Notes: generated by a model not told the origin, from the sequence alone. Shown: positions 34,515 to 44,257, numbered from the stretch's first letter. The stretch: DNA of 64,000 nucleotides from UBA1845 sp002338715 (GCA_035344155.1 DAORAL010000010.1:1-64000), one strand, 5' to 3'. Translations and numbers: made by a program.

Positions 34515-35138
34515 TTATTCAGAGACCGTCAAGATCAGCGAGTCCAATGCAGACTCGACGTTGTCTGCCGCGCCATCGTTAAACGCAATGTCAATGCGCT
34601 CGATGGTCGTACCTGCCGGCGCTTCGATCTCGACCGTGGCATCGTTGACCGGTACGGCGATCGCCGCAATCGGCGACGACGTTGTGCCGGCGCTATCGGT
34701 AAAGGTCAGCTGTGCGGGATCTTCGCCTTCGAGTCGACCCCAGAAGAACCGGGCTTTGACAACATTCAAACCCGCAAGGTCAATTCGCCCCGCATCCATC
34801 GACGAGTTGATCATCCACGACCGCGAACCCTCGCCATAGAGCGCCGGAATCCCGCGACGAATCGCAAACCCACCGGTGAAATCGATGCTTCTGCCATCCA
34901 CTTCAAACGTCACATCGGTGTCGTCTTCCGGAAAACCGGTCGCGGCTTCAAATGTAATCGTCGACAGATCGGTCTCATTGCCATTCTGCCCGCCGTCGTT
35001 TCCACCGTTATTCCCGCCATCGTTACCGCCGTCATTCCCACCATCGCCATCGGGGATGATGTCGCATCCCGCGAGTCCGACGAGCAGAATACCGATTCCA
35101 AACATTCGCAACGTTTTTGACAGCAGTTGATTGAGCAT
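34515..35138 (-). CDS. Lipoprotein with GGND tandem repeat
   Basis: A 207-residue lipoprotein. Signal and lipobox GLAGC (Cys about 25) are followed by a flexible linker of GGND/GGNN units (about 32-55) encoded by a 12-base DNA repeat. The rest is beta-rich, with residues TFEVDGRSIDFTGGFA and FNDGAADNVESALDSLIL, not matching a family I can name. Probably surface exposed. The repeat number may vary between strains. Confidence 0.7.
   Translation of the reverse strand: MLNQLLSKTLRMFGIGILLVGLAGCDIIPDGDGGNDGGNDGGNNGGNDGGQNGNETDLSTITFEAATGFPEDDTDVTFEVDGRSIDFTGGFAIRRGIPALYGEGSRSWMINSSMDAGRIDLAGLNVVKARFFWGRLEGEDPAQLTFTDSAGTTSSPIAAIAVPVNDATVEIEAPAGTTIERIDIAFNDGAADNVESALDSLILTVSE
34991..35050. repeat. 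12-bp tandem repeat in lipoprotein linker
   Basis: About five imperfect units of the type CCGTTATTCCCG / CCGTCATTCCCA, encoding GGND steps. Such short repeats can change copy number by slippage. Confidence 0.7.
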
Positions 35139-35275
35139 GGATGTTCCTTTTGCAAAGCGGCAAGTGCGACCGCGCGCACGGTCGACCGCCTGGGGCCCGA
35201 TTTTTCATGTCATAAGTAAATCAATCACCGCGGCTGAGCGGATCGCTCATATGCGACTTGATTGCCAACGCCATG

Positions 35276-36094
35276 TTAACGGCTCGGCGCTTTCGCAACA
35301 ATCTGCAAATGCCCCGCCCGCGCCACCGCATCGGGATCGCGGCTTAGCTTCTTTTCAATCCGCATCCACTCCAACCGGTTCGCCGAATCGTCCAGCAAAC
35401 CGCGAAACGCTTTCTGGTTGAAGTTCAGTACCGTCTTGCCTCGAATTTCCAGTACATCAAAGCCAGCCGTCTCAAAGAGCGACTTGGCTTCTTGCGGTGT
35501 AAAGGTGTGAATATCGAACTGCTCTTCTTTTTCCTTGGTCAGCCAATGCGTCTTGCCCGTTCGGATGAAGTCGGACATCTGCTTTGGCGAACCTTCCTTG
35601 AGATAGTAATCGAGCGCGCCGAGTTTGTTGTCGAGCGTCGCGATCAGAATGGAACCGGGTATCAACTTCTTTTTGATTTCCTTCAGCGCCCGACCCGGTT
35701 TGCTAGCACAGCCGATCGGATCACCCATCGCCACCGCGAACGAATACCGCTCATCCGCCAACTCACTCAGGTCGCAAAGGTCGGCTTGAAAAAACTCCGC
35801 CCGATCGGTTCGCCCCTGCTCTTCCACAGCCAGCTTGGCTTTTCCGATCATCGCACCGGAAATATCCACGCAGGCCACGCTGTACCCGCTCGTCAACAGC
35901 TTCAGCCCCCACTTGCCCGTCCCGCAACCGAGATCGAGAACCGGAATGGACAAGTCGGCTGGCAGGTGCGGTTTGAGATAATCCCAGGTCAGGGCATCGT
36001 GAAAACGCCAATACGCATCGTCGTACGACGCGTCGTAACGGCGGGCAACCCGATCGTGGTAACGTTGGACGGCTGGCTTGTTTCGGCGACTCAT
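35276..36094 (-). CDS. Class I SAM-dependent methyltransferase
   Basis: A 272-residue cytoplasmic methyltransferase. YHDRVARRYDASYDD is the usual lead helix, motif I is VLDLGCGTGKWGLKLL (residues about 52-67), the acidic loop VDISGAMIGKAK, motif II FFQADLCDL, and post motif VAMGDPIGC. The substrate is not evident; it belongs to the broad UbiE/BioC-like group. It is divergent from the SpoIID gene with about 115 bases between, so they could share a regulatory region. Confidence 0.85.
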   Translation of the reverse strand: MSRRNKPAVQRYHDRVARRYDASYDDAYWRFHDALTWDYLKPHLPADLSIPVLDLGCGTGKWGLKLLTSGYSVACVDISGAMIGKAKLAVEEQGRTDRAEFFQADLCDLSELADERYSFAVAMGDPIGCASKPGRALKEIKKKLIPGSILIATLDNKLGALDYYLKEGSPKQMSDFIRTGKTHWLTKEKEEQFDIHTFTPQEAKSLFETAGFDVLEIRGKTVLNFNQKAFRGLLDDSANRLEWMRIEKKLSRDPDAVARAGHLQIVAKAPSR

Positions 36095-36210
36095 AGATCG
36101 CTATTCTAAACACCCAACCGCGCAGTCGCCAACCGAACCGGCAACTGTTATAAGCCAACGTTCACGACAGTCGCCAAACAGCGATTCAATCGAACACCGT
36201 GGAACCCAAG

Positions 36211-37599
36211 ATGTCCAACCAACAGACGCCACAACCAAACGTACGCGAATGGACGATACAAGCCGACACCGAACCGTCGGTGCGTGTCGGCATCATCCTC
36301 AAGCAGGACGCCCAAAAGTTCATCCGCATCGACATTCCCGACCAACCCCATCACCTCATCGCTGATGGATTCCGCATCGGTGAATTCACCAAAACCAAGA
36401 TCGGCTTGACCCTCACCGGCGGAAAGCTGGTCGTCTCTGCCGGCGACGAAAACGTATCCGCCGAAAAATCCGTCATCATCGAACCGGTGGAAGCAAGCAC
36501 GTCAGCCGACGACGCCATGGTCGTCCACGACATCATCGCCGGTCGAGGTTTCCACTGGCAAAAACGCTGCGATCAGGCGTTGGCGGGTTCAGCCGAGATT
36601 CTCGCAAACCCAGCCGGTCTGATTCTCATCAACACTTTACCGCTTGAAACATACCTCGCCGGCGTCATCACGGCTGAGATGAGCGGCGCTTGCCCGGTCG
36701 AGTTTCTCAAAGCGCAGTGCGTTGTCGCGCGATCGTGGCTACTCGCACTGTCGGAATCCAAGCACGATGCCGACCCGTTCGACCGCTGCAACGACGACTG
36801 CTGTCAGCGCTATCAAGGCATCGCCAACACGAGCGGTGCGGCATGGCGGGCTGTTGGCGAATCTCGCGGTTTGGTGCTTCTCGATGATCAGGACGGCGTC
36901 GTGGATGCCGTTTACTCGAAAAACTGCGGCGGGATTTCCGAAACGCCCGAAAGCGTTTGGGGTCATTCCAAACCGTGCGTTGAATCCATCATCGACGCGG
37001 TCGATTCGCAACCGGTAGCCGCCTTCACCCCGACGACCGAACAGGGTTTTGATACCTACCTGCGCGCCGGCGAACAGCTAGCCCCCCATGTCTATTGCAG
37101 CCCCAGTTTCGTCCCGCCCGAAGTGCATTCAAAATACCTAGGTCATGTCGATGAGCCGGACAACTACTACCGCTGGTCGGTGACGCAGTCGCGCGAAGAG
37201 TTGGAGCAGGGATTGTCGCATCGCGTTTCGCAGCTTGCGCGCCTTTTAAAACTCGTCGACCTCACCGTGACCAATCGCGGTGTCTCTGGCCGAGCGCAAT
37301 GCGTCCGAATCGATTGGCTCGACGATCAAAACCAATCGCACCAAACCGACATCACGCCGGAATACAACATCCGCCACGCGCTGCATCCCGGATTTCTCTA
37401 CAGCAGTGCGTTCGCCGTCGAGAAAAACCAAAGCGAATCGGGCGAGCTGAAGTCGATCACGCTAAATGGTTTGGGATGGGGACACGGTGCGGGCTTGTGT
37501 CAGATGGGTGCGCTTGGCATGGGCCTTTCGGGCAAGCAACTGACCGAGATCCTCAGCCACTACTTCCCGTCGGCGAAACAGGTTTGCGCATACAAATAA
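36211..37599 (+). CDS. SpoIID/LytB-domain protein
   Basis: A 462-residue protein with a SpoIID/LytB domain. The core runs from LPLETYLAGVITAEMSG to GWGHGAGLCQMGALGMGLSGKQ, with the Glu of the AEM motif and the C-terminal His-Gly-Cys-Gln-Met segment typical of the family; SpoIID of Bacillus is a lytic transglycosylase that cuts peptidoglycan glycan strands stripped of stem peptides. Many members have signal peptides, but none is seen here, and a predicted domain of about 100 residues precedes the core. A Cys-rich insert CNDDCCQRYQG lies near 195. Start chosen at ATG 36211 with GGAA upstream; GTG 36199 is possible. Confidence 0.85.
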   Translation: MSNQQTPQPNVREWTIQADTEPSVRVGIILKQDAQKFIRIDIPDQPHHLIADGFRIGEFTKTKIGLTLTGGKLVVSAGDENVSAEKSVIIEPVEASTSADDAMVVHDIIAGRGFHWQKRCDQALAGSAEILANPAGLILINTLPLETYLAGVITAEMSGACPVEFLKAQCVVARSWLLALSESKHDADPFDRCNDDCCQRYQGIANTSGAAWRAVGESRGLVLLDDQDGVVDAVYSKNCGGISETPESVWGHSKPCVESIIDAVDSQPVAAFTPTTEQGFDTYLRAGEQLAPHVYCSPSFVPPEVHSKYLGHVDEPDNYYRWSVTQSREELEQGLSHRVSQLARLLKLVDLTVTNRGVSGRAQCVRIDWLDDQNQSHQTDITPEYNIRHALHPGFLYSSAFAVEKNQSESGELKSITLNGLGWGHGAGLCQMGALGMGLSGKQLTEILSHYFPSAKQVCAYK

Positions 37600-37658
37600 C
37601 CGCGCCCTCGAATGAGAACGCGGTTGAATGTTGTTGGGATAAAATGTGATCGCGGCGA

Positions 37659-37955
37659 CTAGGTGCTGGTGTAAGGAAGCAGGGCCATGAAACGCGCCTG
37701 CTTGATCGCTTCCTTCAATGCACGCTGTTCCTGCGAGCTTGTGCCCGCACGCTTGCGCGTCATCATCTTGGCGCTGGTCGTCATGAACTTACGCAGCAGA
37801 TCGACTTCCTTGTAATCGACCACCGGGCCTTCCCAATCCTTACCGCGGCGATTCGGGAACCGATGGGCAGTGTGGAAACCAAACTTCTTCTTGTCACCAC
37901 CACCATTGTCGTCGTTATTGTTGTTGCTATTGCTGTTGCGCTTGTTGAATGCCAT
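37659..37955 (-). CDS. rpsR: 30S ribosomal protein S18 (bS18)
   Basis: A 98-residue bS18. The core VDYKEVDLLRKFMTTSAKMMTRKRAGTSSQEQRALKEAIKQARFMALLPY matches the family along its full length. The N-terminal 30 residues are an Asn/Gly/Asp-rich extension (NSNSNNNN, NDDNGGGDKKK) not found in E. coli S18, encoded by a run of AAC/AAT-like codons. Unusually it stands alone rather than in the rpsF-ssb-rpsR-rplI cluster; the neighbour is a Trm112-like gene on the same strand, 74 bases upstream. Confidence 0.95.
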   Translation of the reverse strand: MAFNKRNSNSNNNNDDNGGGDKKKFGFHTAHRFPNRRGKDWEGPVVDYKEVDLLRKFMTTSAKMMTRKRAGTSSQEQRALKEAIKQARFMALLPYTST

Positions 37956-38029
37956 AACTCTTCAATCACCTGTCTCTAAACGGTTTGCACCAAAACTCGT
38001 TGGTCGACTGAGTTCGACCGGATTCGTCT

Positions 38030-38248
38030 TTACTGTTTATTGGCGGATTCCATCACCCGACGAAATTCGCCTTCGTCCACAACTTCGGATTCATCGATCA
38101 ACATGATCGGAATCCCGTCGCGAACCGGATAGCGCCGACGGGTCTTCTCGTCCGTCGAATAAAGCCATCCATCGTGCAGCACCAGCGACGCGTGCGATTC
38201 CGGACACGCGAGGATCTCAAGCAACTCTTTGTCGATCGTCTGACCCAT
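38030..38248 (-). CDS. Trm112-family protein
   Basis: A 72-residue small protein of the Trm112/YcaR (UPF0434) type. LLEILACPESHASLVL and YPVRDGIPIMLIDES match the family; eukaryotic Trm112 activates several methyltransferases that modify tRNA, rRNA and release factors. Only one of the two Cys of the usual CPxCK motif is present (CPESH), as in many bacterial members. It starts ATG at 38248; next gene downstream is rpsR. A link to translation is suggestive only. Confidence 0.88.
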   Translation of the reverse strand: MGQTIDKELLEILACPESHASLVLHDGWLYSTDEKTRRRYPVRDGIPIMLIDESEVVDEGEFRRVMESANKQ

Positions 38249-38406
38249 ATGCCCGAGGCCTCATCCTTGAACCCACACATCCCGCGCAGCACGGCTGCAA
38301 CGCACTTCTCACAGCGAGCCAAGCAGTCTACAACACCGCCCGAATACTGACAAGATGCACCGCGAACGCACAATCCAGTCAGCATAAACAACTGCAGCAA
38401 TTGAAG

Positions 38407-39876
38407 TTACAGAAGATCGACCAGCTTTCGCCGTAGCAGTTTACCCGTCGCTCCATGGGGGAGTTCGTCGAGGATGCGGATTTGTTTGGGCACTTTGAAC
38501 CCAGCCAGGCTCTTTCGGGCATGATCGCGAAGCTCGACCTCGGTCGCCGTCGCCCCCTCTTCAAGCGTCACGAAGGCAGCCGGCACTTCCCCGCGACTCG
38601 GGTCGGTCATCCCGATCACCCCTGCTTCCGCGACGGCTGGATGCTGTTCGAGCACCGATTCAATCTCGCGCGGATGGACGTTCTCGCCCGCGACGATGAG
38701 CATCTCCTTGATCCGCCCGGTGATGTACACAAACCCATCGTCGTCGATCTTGCCCGCGTCACCACTCTTAAACCACCCATCGCTCGTCAACACGTTGGCC
38801 GTCGATTCCGGATCGTCGCGGTACCCCTTCATCACGTTGGGCCCCTTAATCCAGATTTCGCCTTCGTGTCCCTGCGGAACATCCGCGCCGTTTTCATCAA
38901 CGATTCGAATCTGCACGTTGCGAATCGGTTTGCCAATTGAACCGTCGCGCTGTCGATGCGGAAGTTCCAACGTGCAGACCGGCGACGTTTCAGTCAAACC
39001 ATAACCCTGCAGCAACCGTGCGTTGAATCGCTTCTTGTAGCCCGCAAAAATGTTCTCAGCCAACGGCTCACCACCGCTGCCCAGCAGGAACACGTTCTTG
39101 AACAAATCGTCGGGCGCCGACTTCAACCGCAAGAGCGCCCCATGCATGCTGGGGATGGCCATAAATACGGAGATGTCCTCTTCCCGGATCGCCTTCGAAA
39201 TCGCCACCGGTGAAAACCGCGGAATGCAGTAAGAAGACGCGCCGGCTGCGATCGGCACGAGCGCCGATGTGGTCAACCCAAACACGTGAAAAGGCGGCAG
39301 GCAATTCAGCAACCGATGCCCCGGCGTAATCTCTGCCGACGCGACCATGTCCTCGGCGTTGGAGCGCAGATTTCGGTAACTCAGTTCGACCCCCTTGGGC
39401 TGAGCCGACGTTCCCGATGTAAACAGCAGGACAGCCGTCTCGTCCGGATCGACCTTGGGCACCGGTGGCGTGCGCTTCAATGCCAACATCGCAAACCGCC
39501 GCTTGAGCGGAAGCTCGTCGAGGTACAGCGCGCGGATGCCCAATTCCTCGCACAGCGGTTTGAAGTGGGAGATGGAGACAATCAGATCCAGCTCCGCACG
39601 CTGCGCCAGCGGTCGAAGTTCGTCGGCGGCTAGCAGAAAATTCAGCGGGACCATCGTCCGCTTCGCCCACCAGACGCCGAACATGCAGCCGCTGAACAGT
39701 GCACTCGCCGGCAGAATCACCCCGACGCGCTCCCGGTTGGTGTTGTCGATCACGTATTCGCGGATGATGCGCGACAACCCGACGAGTCGCTTGTAGGTCA
39801 GGCGGATCGAAGCGTCGGCGACGGCTGGCGCCTGGGCGTGTTCCTTCGCCGTCTGCAATAGCATTTCAACCAACAC
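38407..39876 (-). CDS. AMP-forming acyl-CoA synthetase
   Basis: A 489-residue adenylate-forming ligase (ANL superfamily). The P-loop is LLFTSGTSAQPKGVELSY (about 150), motif A5 is GYGLTETSPVC, A7/A8 is DGWFKSGDAGKIDDDGFVYITGR, and A10 carries the catalytic Lys in GATGKLLRRKL. It makes an acyl-adenylate and then a thioester; chain specificity is not clear, but VAGENVHPREIE suits a fatty or carboxylic acid ligase. The start is GTG at 39876 with AGGTGA upstream. It appears monocistronic. Confidence 0.9.
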   Translation of the reverse strand: MLVEMLLQTAKEHAQAPAVADASIRLTYKRLVGLSRIIREYVIDNTNRERVGVILPASALFSGCMFGVWWAKRTMVPLNFLLAADELRPLAQRAELDLIVSISHFKPLCEELGIRALYLDELPLKRRFAMLALKRTPPVPKVDPDETAVLLFTSGTSAQPKGVELSYRNLRSNAEDMVASAEITPGHRLLNCLPPFHVFGLTTSALVPIAAGASSYCIPRFSPVAISKAIREEDISVFMAIPSMHGALLRLKSAPDDLFKNVFLLGSGGEPLAENIFAGYKKRFNARLLQGYGLTETSPVCTLELPHRQRDGSIGKPIRNVQIRIVDENGADVPQGHEGEIWIKGPNVMKGYRDDPESTANVLTSDGWFKSGDAGKIDDDGFVYITGRIKEMLIVAGENVHPREIESVLEQHPAVAEAGVIGMTDPSRGEVPAAFVTLEEGATATEVELRDHARKSLAGFKVPKQIRILDELPHGATGKLLRRKLVDLL

Positions 39877-40071
39877 AGCATGTCACCTCGACAGAAGTAA
39901 GGAATCCGACCCCAATCCCGACCCGATAGATCAAGCCCAGCCCACATTAAGACTTGCGATTCCCCGCGCCCATCGGCATTATGGGGAGGCACCGCCTCCG
40001 ACCGCAAGTGTCGAAACCCCAGGATGCGGGCCAGTCAAATTGAACCATTTAGCGAAAGCAGGTCAACAATC

Positions 40072-40947
40072 ATGGCAAACGCAAGGATGAGTTTGCTCGT
40101 TCTCTCCGGATGGATCGCACTGGTAGCCGGCTGCCAACAGCTTCCACCAGCCGCCATCCAGCAAATCGAACAAGCCCGCGGTGAATTGCAGCGTCGCAAT
40201 TACGACCAATGCGAGAAAATCCTCAACCCGGTGATCGCGTCGTATCAGACCAACAACGACATCGCCGAAGCGCTCTACATGCGCGGGCAGTGCCGCCTGA
40301 TGAAAGACCAGCGGCGCATGGGTGTCAACGACCTCACCACCGCACAACACATCGCCCGCGAAAAACGCCTGCGCGCGTGGATCGAAGTGCAGTTGGCCAA
40401 CGTCGCGTTTGACGACGGCTCATACCCACAAGCGCGCGAACTGTACGAATCAGCTCTCCCCGAACTGCCCGACTCACCGCCGACCGATCAGGTCATGCAC
40501 CAGTTGGCGATGGCCTGCGAGCGAACCGGTGATCGCACCGAGTCCGCACGCGTGCTCGGGGAACTCGCTCAGAAATTCCCAACCTCGACTTATTCAAAAA
40601 AACCCGGACAAACCAACACGAAACCGCGCATCACAAAACCCCGCTACCGAACCAACGTGCAACCGAGAAATCGCACGACGCTGACCGCAACGAGCCCGAC
40701 CCAACCACGCACATCGCAAACCGGGCGCTTTGAAATCCAGTGCGGCGCATATGCCCGTATCGAACACGCCCACCAGGCGGCTGCCCGTTTGCGACAACAA
40801 GGCATCAACGCACTGGCGATTCCCGAATCGCGCGGTGCCGGTGCCAAGCATGTCGTCCGGGTCGGTAAGTACAACACCTATCGCGAAGCCAGCCAGGCGC
40901 TTGCCCGCATCCGCAAGTACCACACCGACGCGTTTATTGTCCGATGA
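40072..40947 (+). CDS. TPR lipoprotein with SPOR domain
   Basis: A 291-residue lipoprotein: signal, lipobox ALVAGC (Cys about 21), then TPR helices to about 165 (including NYDQCEKILNPVIASYQ and YPQARELYESAL), a Pro/Thr-rich spacer, and a C-terminal SPOR domain (about 220-291, RFEIQCGAYARIEHAHQAAA through HTDAFIVR). SPOR domains bind peptidoglycan strands lacking stem peptides, common at division septa. Start at ATG 40072 is chosen for the signal peptide; the frame continues 16 codons upstream. A role in envelope maintenance is likely. Confidence 0.82.
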   Translation: MANARMSLLVLSGWIALVAGCQQLPPAAIQQIEQARGELQRRNYDQCEKILNPVIASYQTNNDIAEALYMRGQCRLMKDQRRMGVNDLTTAQHIAREKRLRAWIEVQLANVAFDDGSYPQARELYESALPELPDSPPTDQVMHQLAMACERTGDRTESARVLGELAQKFPTSTYSKKPGQTNTKPRITKPRYRTNVQPRNRTTLTATSPTQPRTSQTGRFEIQCGAYARIEHAHQAAARLRQQGINALAIPESRGAGAKHVVRVGKYNTYREASQALARIRKYHTDAFIVR

Positions 40948-41203
40948 CGACGAACGTTCAGGTAACAGGGTTGCGTGCGTTCACTCTGAGTTGACTGGTG
41001 GAATATTCCGCACAATGACCCCATCGACCGTCCGATAATATCGCCCCGTCATTCCGCCGCGCGCCGGTCCCGGGCGATTGTTGCACCCACATCGACCACG
41101 CCCGCTCCACCCCCACGCCTTTGCGTAACAATTTTTTTGCGCGATTCCGATAGTACCAAGTGAGCATCTGTCGTTTGTTTTGGTACGGCCCAAGGAGAAG
41201 CCC

Positions 41204-42424
41204 ATGCGCGCAAGGACCAAGCCGCATTCATCCGCCGAGCAGCACAGTCAATCGTTTGGCGACATCGAACACAATCGCCTTCCCGGGCTGCTTCGCGACT
41301 ACTTCGCCAGCAAGAATCACCTGCGCAAGGGAATCTGTCTGCTCAATGCCGGGGCCTACGAGCAAGCCGTCACCGAACTGTCTGCAGCCACCAAGCTGAA
41401 TCCGGACAACAAGAATCTGTCCGGATATCTCGTGTCCGCACTCGTCGGAAGCAACGACCTGCGCCACGCAGCATCGATCACGGCGCAGTATCTCGATCAA
41501 CATCCCAACGATGTCGATGCGATCATTCGCCTTGCCCTCGTGCGCTTCAAAGCCGGCAAACACGACGAGGCTATCCGCACGCTTCGCAACGGTGTACGCG
41601 ACAATGCCGACAGCGCCGAGTTGCACTTCCAACTTGGAACCATGCTCAGCGCCATCGATCAAAACGAAGAAGCCGAACTGCGCTTCACCCAGGCGCTGTC
41701 GATTCAAAAAGACCACGCCGACGCGCTCGTGTCGCAGGCGATGTGTCGCGGTGTTGCGGGCGATATGGCCGGCGCACTTCGCAGCCTGGAAAAAGCACAG
41801 AAAGCCCGGCCAACCGATGCGAACATCGCGCTACTGCTGACCCACGCAGCCCGCGCCAATTCAACCGAAAGCAAGGGCGCGGGCGTCTGGGCGGAAATGC
41901 CCGCAGAAGACGAATCGCAAGCCAACGCGTCTGACCTCGACACGCTCAGCAAATTGATCGAAGACGATCCGGAATTCGCCGAGGCTTTCTTTGACATCGA
42001 TGACGAAGACGTCAACGAAGACGTCTATCAGATGCTTGTGGCGGTACTCATGCAAGCCGTCCAGCGCAGTCCGCAACGCGCCCGGTTGCATTATCTTTGC
42101 GGCGCCGCCCTCGCGCGACTCAACCGATCCGACGACGCCATTGCAGCCGTTGAGCAGGCCATCTCGATCAACCCGAAATTCGTCAAGGCGATGATTCTGC
42201 TGGCCAAGTTGTACGAATGCTCGGACCGCCCGCTCGACGCAGCCAGTCGCCTCGAACAGACGATCCTGCTCGGTGCGGAATACGCCGACACCTATTACCT
42301 GCTCGGCAATCTCTACTGCGACACCGGGCAGATCGAACGCGCCCGCTGGGCGTACAAACAGGCGTTGCGCATCAACAGTGATTACGAAGCCGCCCAAAAG
42401 GCGCTCGACACCCTGGCGGCATAA
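41204..42424 (+). CDS. TPR-repeat protein
   Basis: A 406-residue cytoplasmic TPR protein with no signal peptide. Repeats are seen from about 40 to 215 (AGAYEQAVTELSAATKLNPDN, AGKHDEAIRTLRNGVRDN, and so on) and again from about 285 to 400 (RSDDAIAAVEQAISINPKF, GQIERARWAYKQALRINSD). Between them is an acidic segment, ASDLDTLSKLIEDDPEFAEAFFDIDDEDVNED. Start at ATG 41204 is marked by AAGGAGAAG. It lies 31 bases before another TPR gene; with the upstream SPOR protein, three TPR genes are in a row. Confidence 0.85.
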   Translation: MRARTKPHSSAEQHSQSFGDIEHNRLPGLLRDYFASKNHLRKGICLLNAGAYEQAVTELSAATKLNPDNKNLSGYLVSALVGSNDLRHAASITAQYLDQHPNDVDAIIRLALVRFKAGKHDEAIRTLRNGVRDNADSAELHFQLGTMLSAIDQNEEAELRFTQALSIQKDHADALVSQAMCRGVAGDMAGALRSLEKAQKARPTDANIALLLTHAARANSTESKGAGVWAEMPAEDESQANASDLDTLSKLIEDDPEFAEAFFDIDDEDVNEDVYQMLVAVLMQAVQRSPQRARLHYLCGAALARLNRSDDAIAAVEQAISINPKFVKAMILLAKLYECSDRPLDAASRLEQTILLGAEYADTYYLLGNLYCDTGQIERARWAYKQALRINSDYEAAQKALDTLAA

Positions 42425-42455
42425 ACTCCGCGAAACTTCGACAAGGCGTACACGG

Positions 42456-44165
42456 ATGTCATACTTGCTCGAAATCGTAGGTCGCGGTTTGTTGGCTGAG
42501 TTGGCCGCAGCGTTTCGCGGTACGTTCGTCGACGACGGCGTCATCGAAACGGCCACGCTCAAGCAGTTGGCCAAGCTCCACCCCACCGACATTCAACACC
42601 TGAACCGATTCGGCGTGCGCCTGCTGCGCGAAAACCTCGCGGTCGAAGCGTGCGTGACATTCGAACAATCACTCGATCAGGACCACGACGACATCACGGC
42701 TCTTCTCGGCTTGGCGTGCGCGTATGACGAAGTCAATCGCCTGCCCGACGCCATCGAAACGTTGCGCGACGCGGTCGCGCTTCAGCCGCACGAGTCGGCA
42801 ATCGTTTTTGCACTGGGATTCTGCGTTGAAAAGTCGGGCGACATCGAAGAAGCGCGCTCGCTATACCTTCAGGCAGCCGACCTGGCGCCGGAACTTCGCA
42901 ACGCCCACGAACGCCTCGGCGCGATCTACCTGCGACTCGGCAACCTCGATGAGGCCATCGACCACTACGAGCAACTGTGCTTCGCCGAACCGGGTGACAT
43001 CAGCCTGTCGCTGGCGCTCGCCAATTTGCACATGACCGCGGGCAACTATCCCGAAGCCATCCAGCGCTATCAGTACGCACTCACCATCGACCCCGACAAC
43101 TGGGAAGCGGCTGACGAAATCGTGCAGGCATACGAGCAATCGGGGCAGTACGACGAAGCGATCCTTCATCTGCAAAAACTCATCGCAGACCAGCCGGGCT
43201 TCGCCGATCACCACGTGCAACTTGGCGACATCTACGCGAAAAAAGGCGACTCGGCGCGGGCGATGGTTCAGTACCGACAAGCCGTCAAGCTGAATCCCGA
43301 CTACCTCGAAGCGTTCGTCAAGATCGGTACGCTGCACTTGCGCGCAGGGAATCATCTCGAATCCGCGAAGGCGTTCAACGATGCCGTTGAATTGAACGAC
43401 CGCCTGCTGACTGCGTACGTCGGACTGGGCGTCGCTCAATTGCAAAACGGCGACCCCGAAGAAGCACAAGCCACCTTTGAGATGGCCTCCGGAGTTGAGC
43501 CCAATAGCACGATGCTCTTTGGCGAGATCGCCCGCCTGCAACTCAAGGCGTCGATCGGCAACCAAATCAAGAAACATCTCGGCTCCGAGCAAGCCGCACA
43601 GATCGAAAGCGAATCTCAAGAGAGAGAAGCACAGCAAAGCGAAGCGTCGATCGACCTCGTCAGGCATCAGGTGCAACGCTACGAGAAGGCCATCGAGCGC
43701 CACCCGACATACGCCGACCTGCACTATCGACTTGGCTTGCTCTTGCGTCATCAGGGCCGGCGCGAGGAAGCGATCAACGCATTCCACCGCGCACTGCAAC
43801 TCAACCCCAACTACGTGAAGGCGTATATCAAGCTCGGTCTTGCGTACCGAGAAGCCGGCAAGAACGACACGGCCATCGACACCTTCAAGCGGGCGCTCGC
43901 GCTCGATACCCGAGCCGTCGAAGTGTACTACGAGTTGGGATTGATCTTCGCCGACTGTCAGAACTTCTCGCTCGCGGTCGAATACTTCGAGCAAGCCGTC
44001 CGCTGCGAACCCAACAACGTCGAGTTCCGCGCCAACCTCGCCCTCGCCCTGCAGGACATGGGCCTGCTCGACCGAGCCACCGCAGCATGGCAATCCCTAG
44101 CCGAAATCGCCCCCGACACCCAAAAAGGCCGCGACATCCTCGTCGAAATCAGCAAGAAGCGGTAA
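42456..44165 (+). CDS. Long TPR-repeat protein
   Basis: A 569-residue TPR protein without signal peptide. At least twelve repeats run from about 45 to 560, such as GNLDEAIDHYEQLCFAEPGD, GNYPEAIQRYQYALTIDPDN and GRREEAINAFHRALQLNPNY. A predicted coiled segment with many Glu/Gln (EQAAQIESESQEREAQQSEAS) splits two blocks near 375-405. It likely serves as a large protein-binding surface. It follows the previous TPR gene by 31 bases and is probably cotranscribed. ATG at 42456 is chosen since the frame upstream overlaps the previous gene. Confidence 0.85.
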   Translation: MSYLLEIVGRGLLAELAAAFRGTFVDDGVIETATLKQLAKLHPTDIQHLNRFGVRLLRENLAVEACVTFEQSLDQDHDDITALLGLACAYDEVNRLPDAIETLRDAVALQPHESAIVFALGFCVEKSGDIEEARSLYLQAADLAPELRNAHERLGAIYLRLGNLDEAIDHYEQLCFAEPGDISLSLALANLHMTAGNYPEAIQRYQYALTIDPDNWEAADEIVQAYEQSGQYDEAILHLQKLIADQPGFADHHVQLGDIYAKKGDSARAMVQYRQAVKLNPDYLEAFVKIGTLHLRAGNHLESAKAFNDAVELNDRLLTAYVGLGVAQLQNGDPEEAQATFEMASGVEPNSTMLFGEIARLQLKASIGNQIKKHLGSEQAAQIESESQEREAQQSEASIDLVRHQVQRYEKAIERHPTYADLHYRLGLLLRHQGRREEAINAFHRALQLNPNYVKAYIKLGLAYREAGKNDTAIDTFKRALALDTRAVEVYYELGLIFADCQNFSLAVEYFEQAVRCEPNNVEFRANLALALQDMGLLDRATAAWQSLAEIAPDTQKGRDILVEISKKR

Positions 44166-44170
44166 AGGCC

Positions 44171-44197
44171 GTCATTCCCACGCACGCGGGAATCCAA
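44171..44197 (+). repeat. REP-like palindrome
   Basis: Variant copy GTCATTCCCACGCACGCGGG plus AATCCAA, just after the TPR operon and before the toxin-antitoxin promoter. Confidence 0.8.
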
Positions 44198-44228
44198 GCG
44201 GAAATCGCCCTGAGACCTGAAAACCAGC

Positions 44229-44257
44229 TTGCTTTGTACGGCATATTGCCGTATACT
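44229..44257 (+). promoter_or_regulatory. Toxin-antitoxin promoter with palindromic operator
   Basis: TTGCTT (44229-44234) and TATACT (44252-44257), 17 bases apart. Between them is the palindrome TACGGCATATTGCCGTA (44237-44253), well placed for autorepression by the antitoxin-toxin complex. Confidence 0.75.

Noticed and set aside
34991..35050. CRISPR-like short repeats
   Set aside because: The 12-bp units are adjacent, in frame and code for a Gly/Asn linker; there are no spacers.
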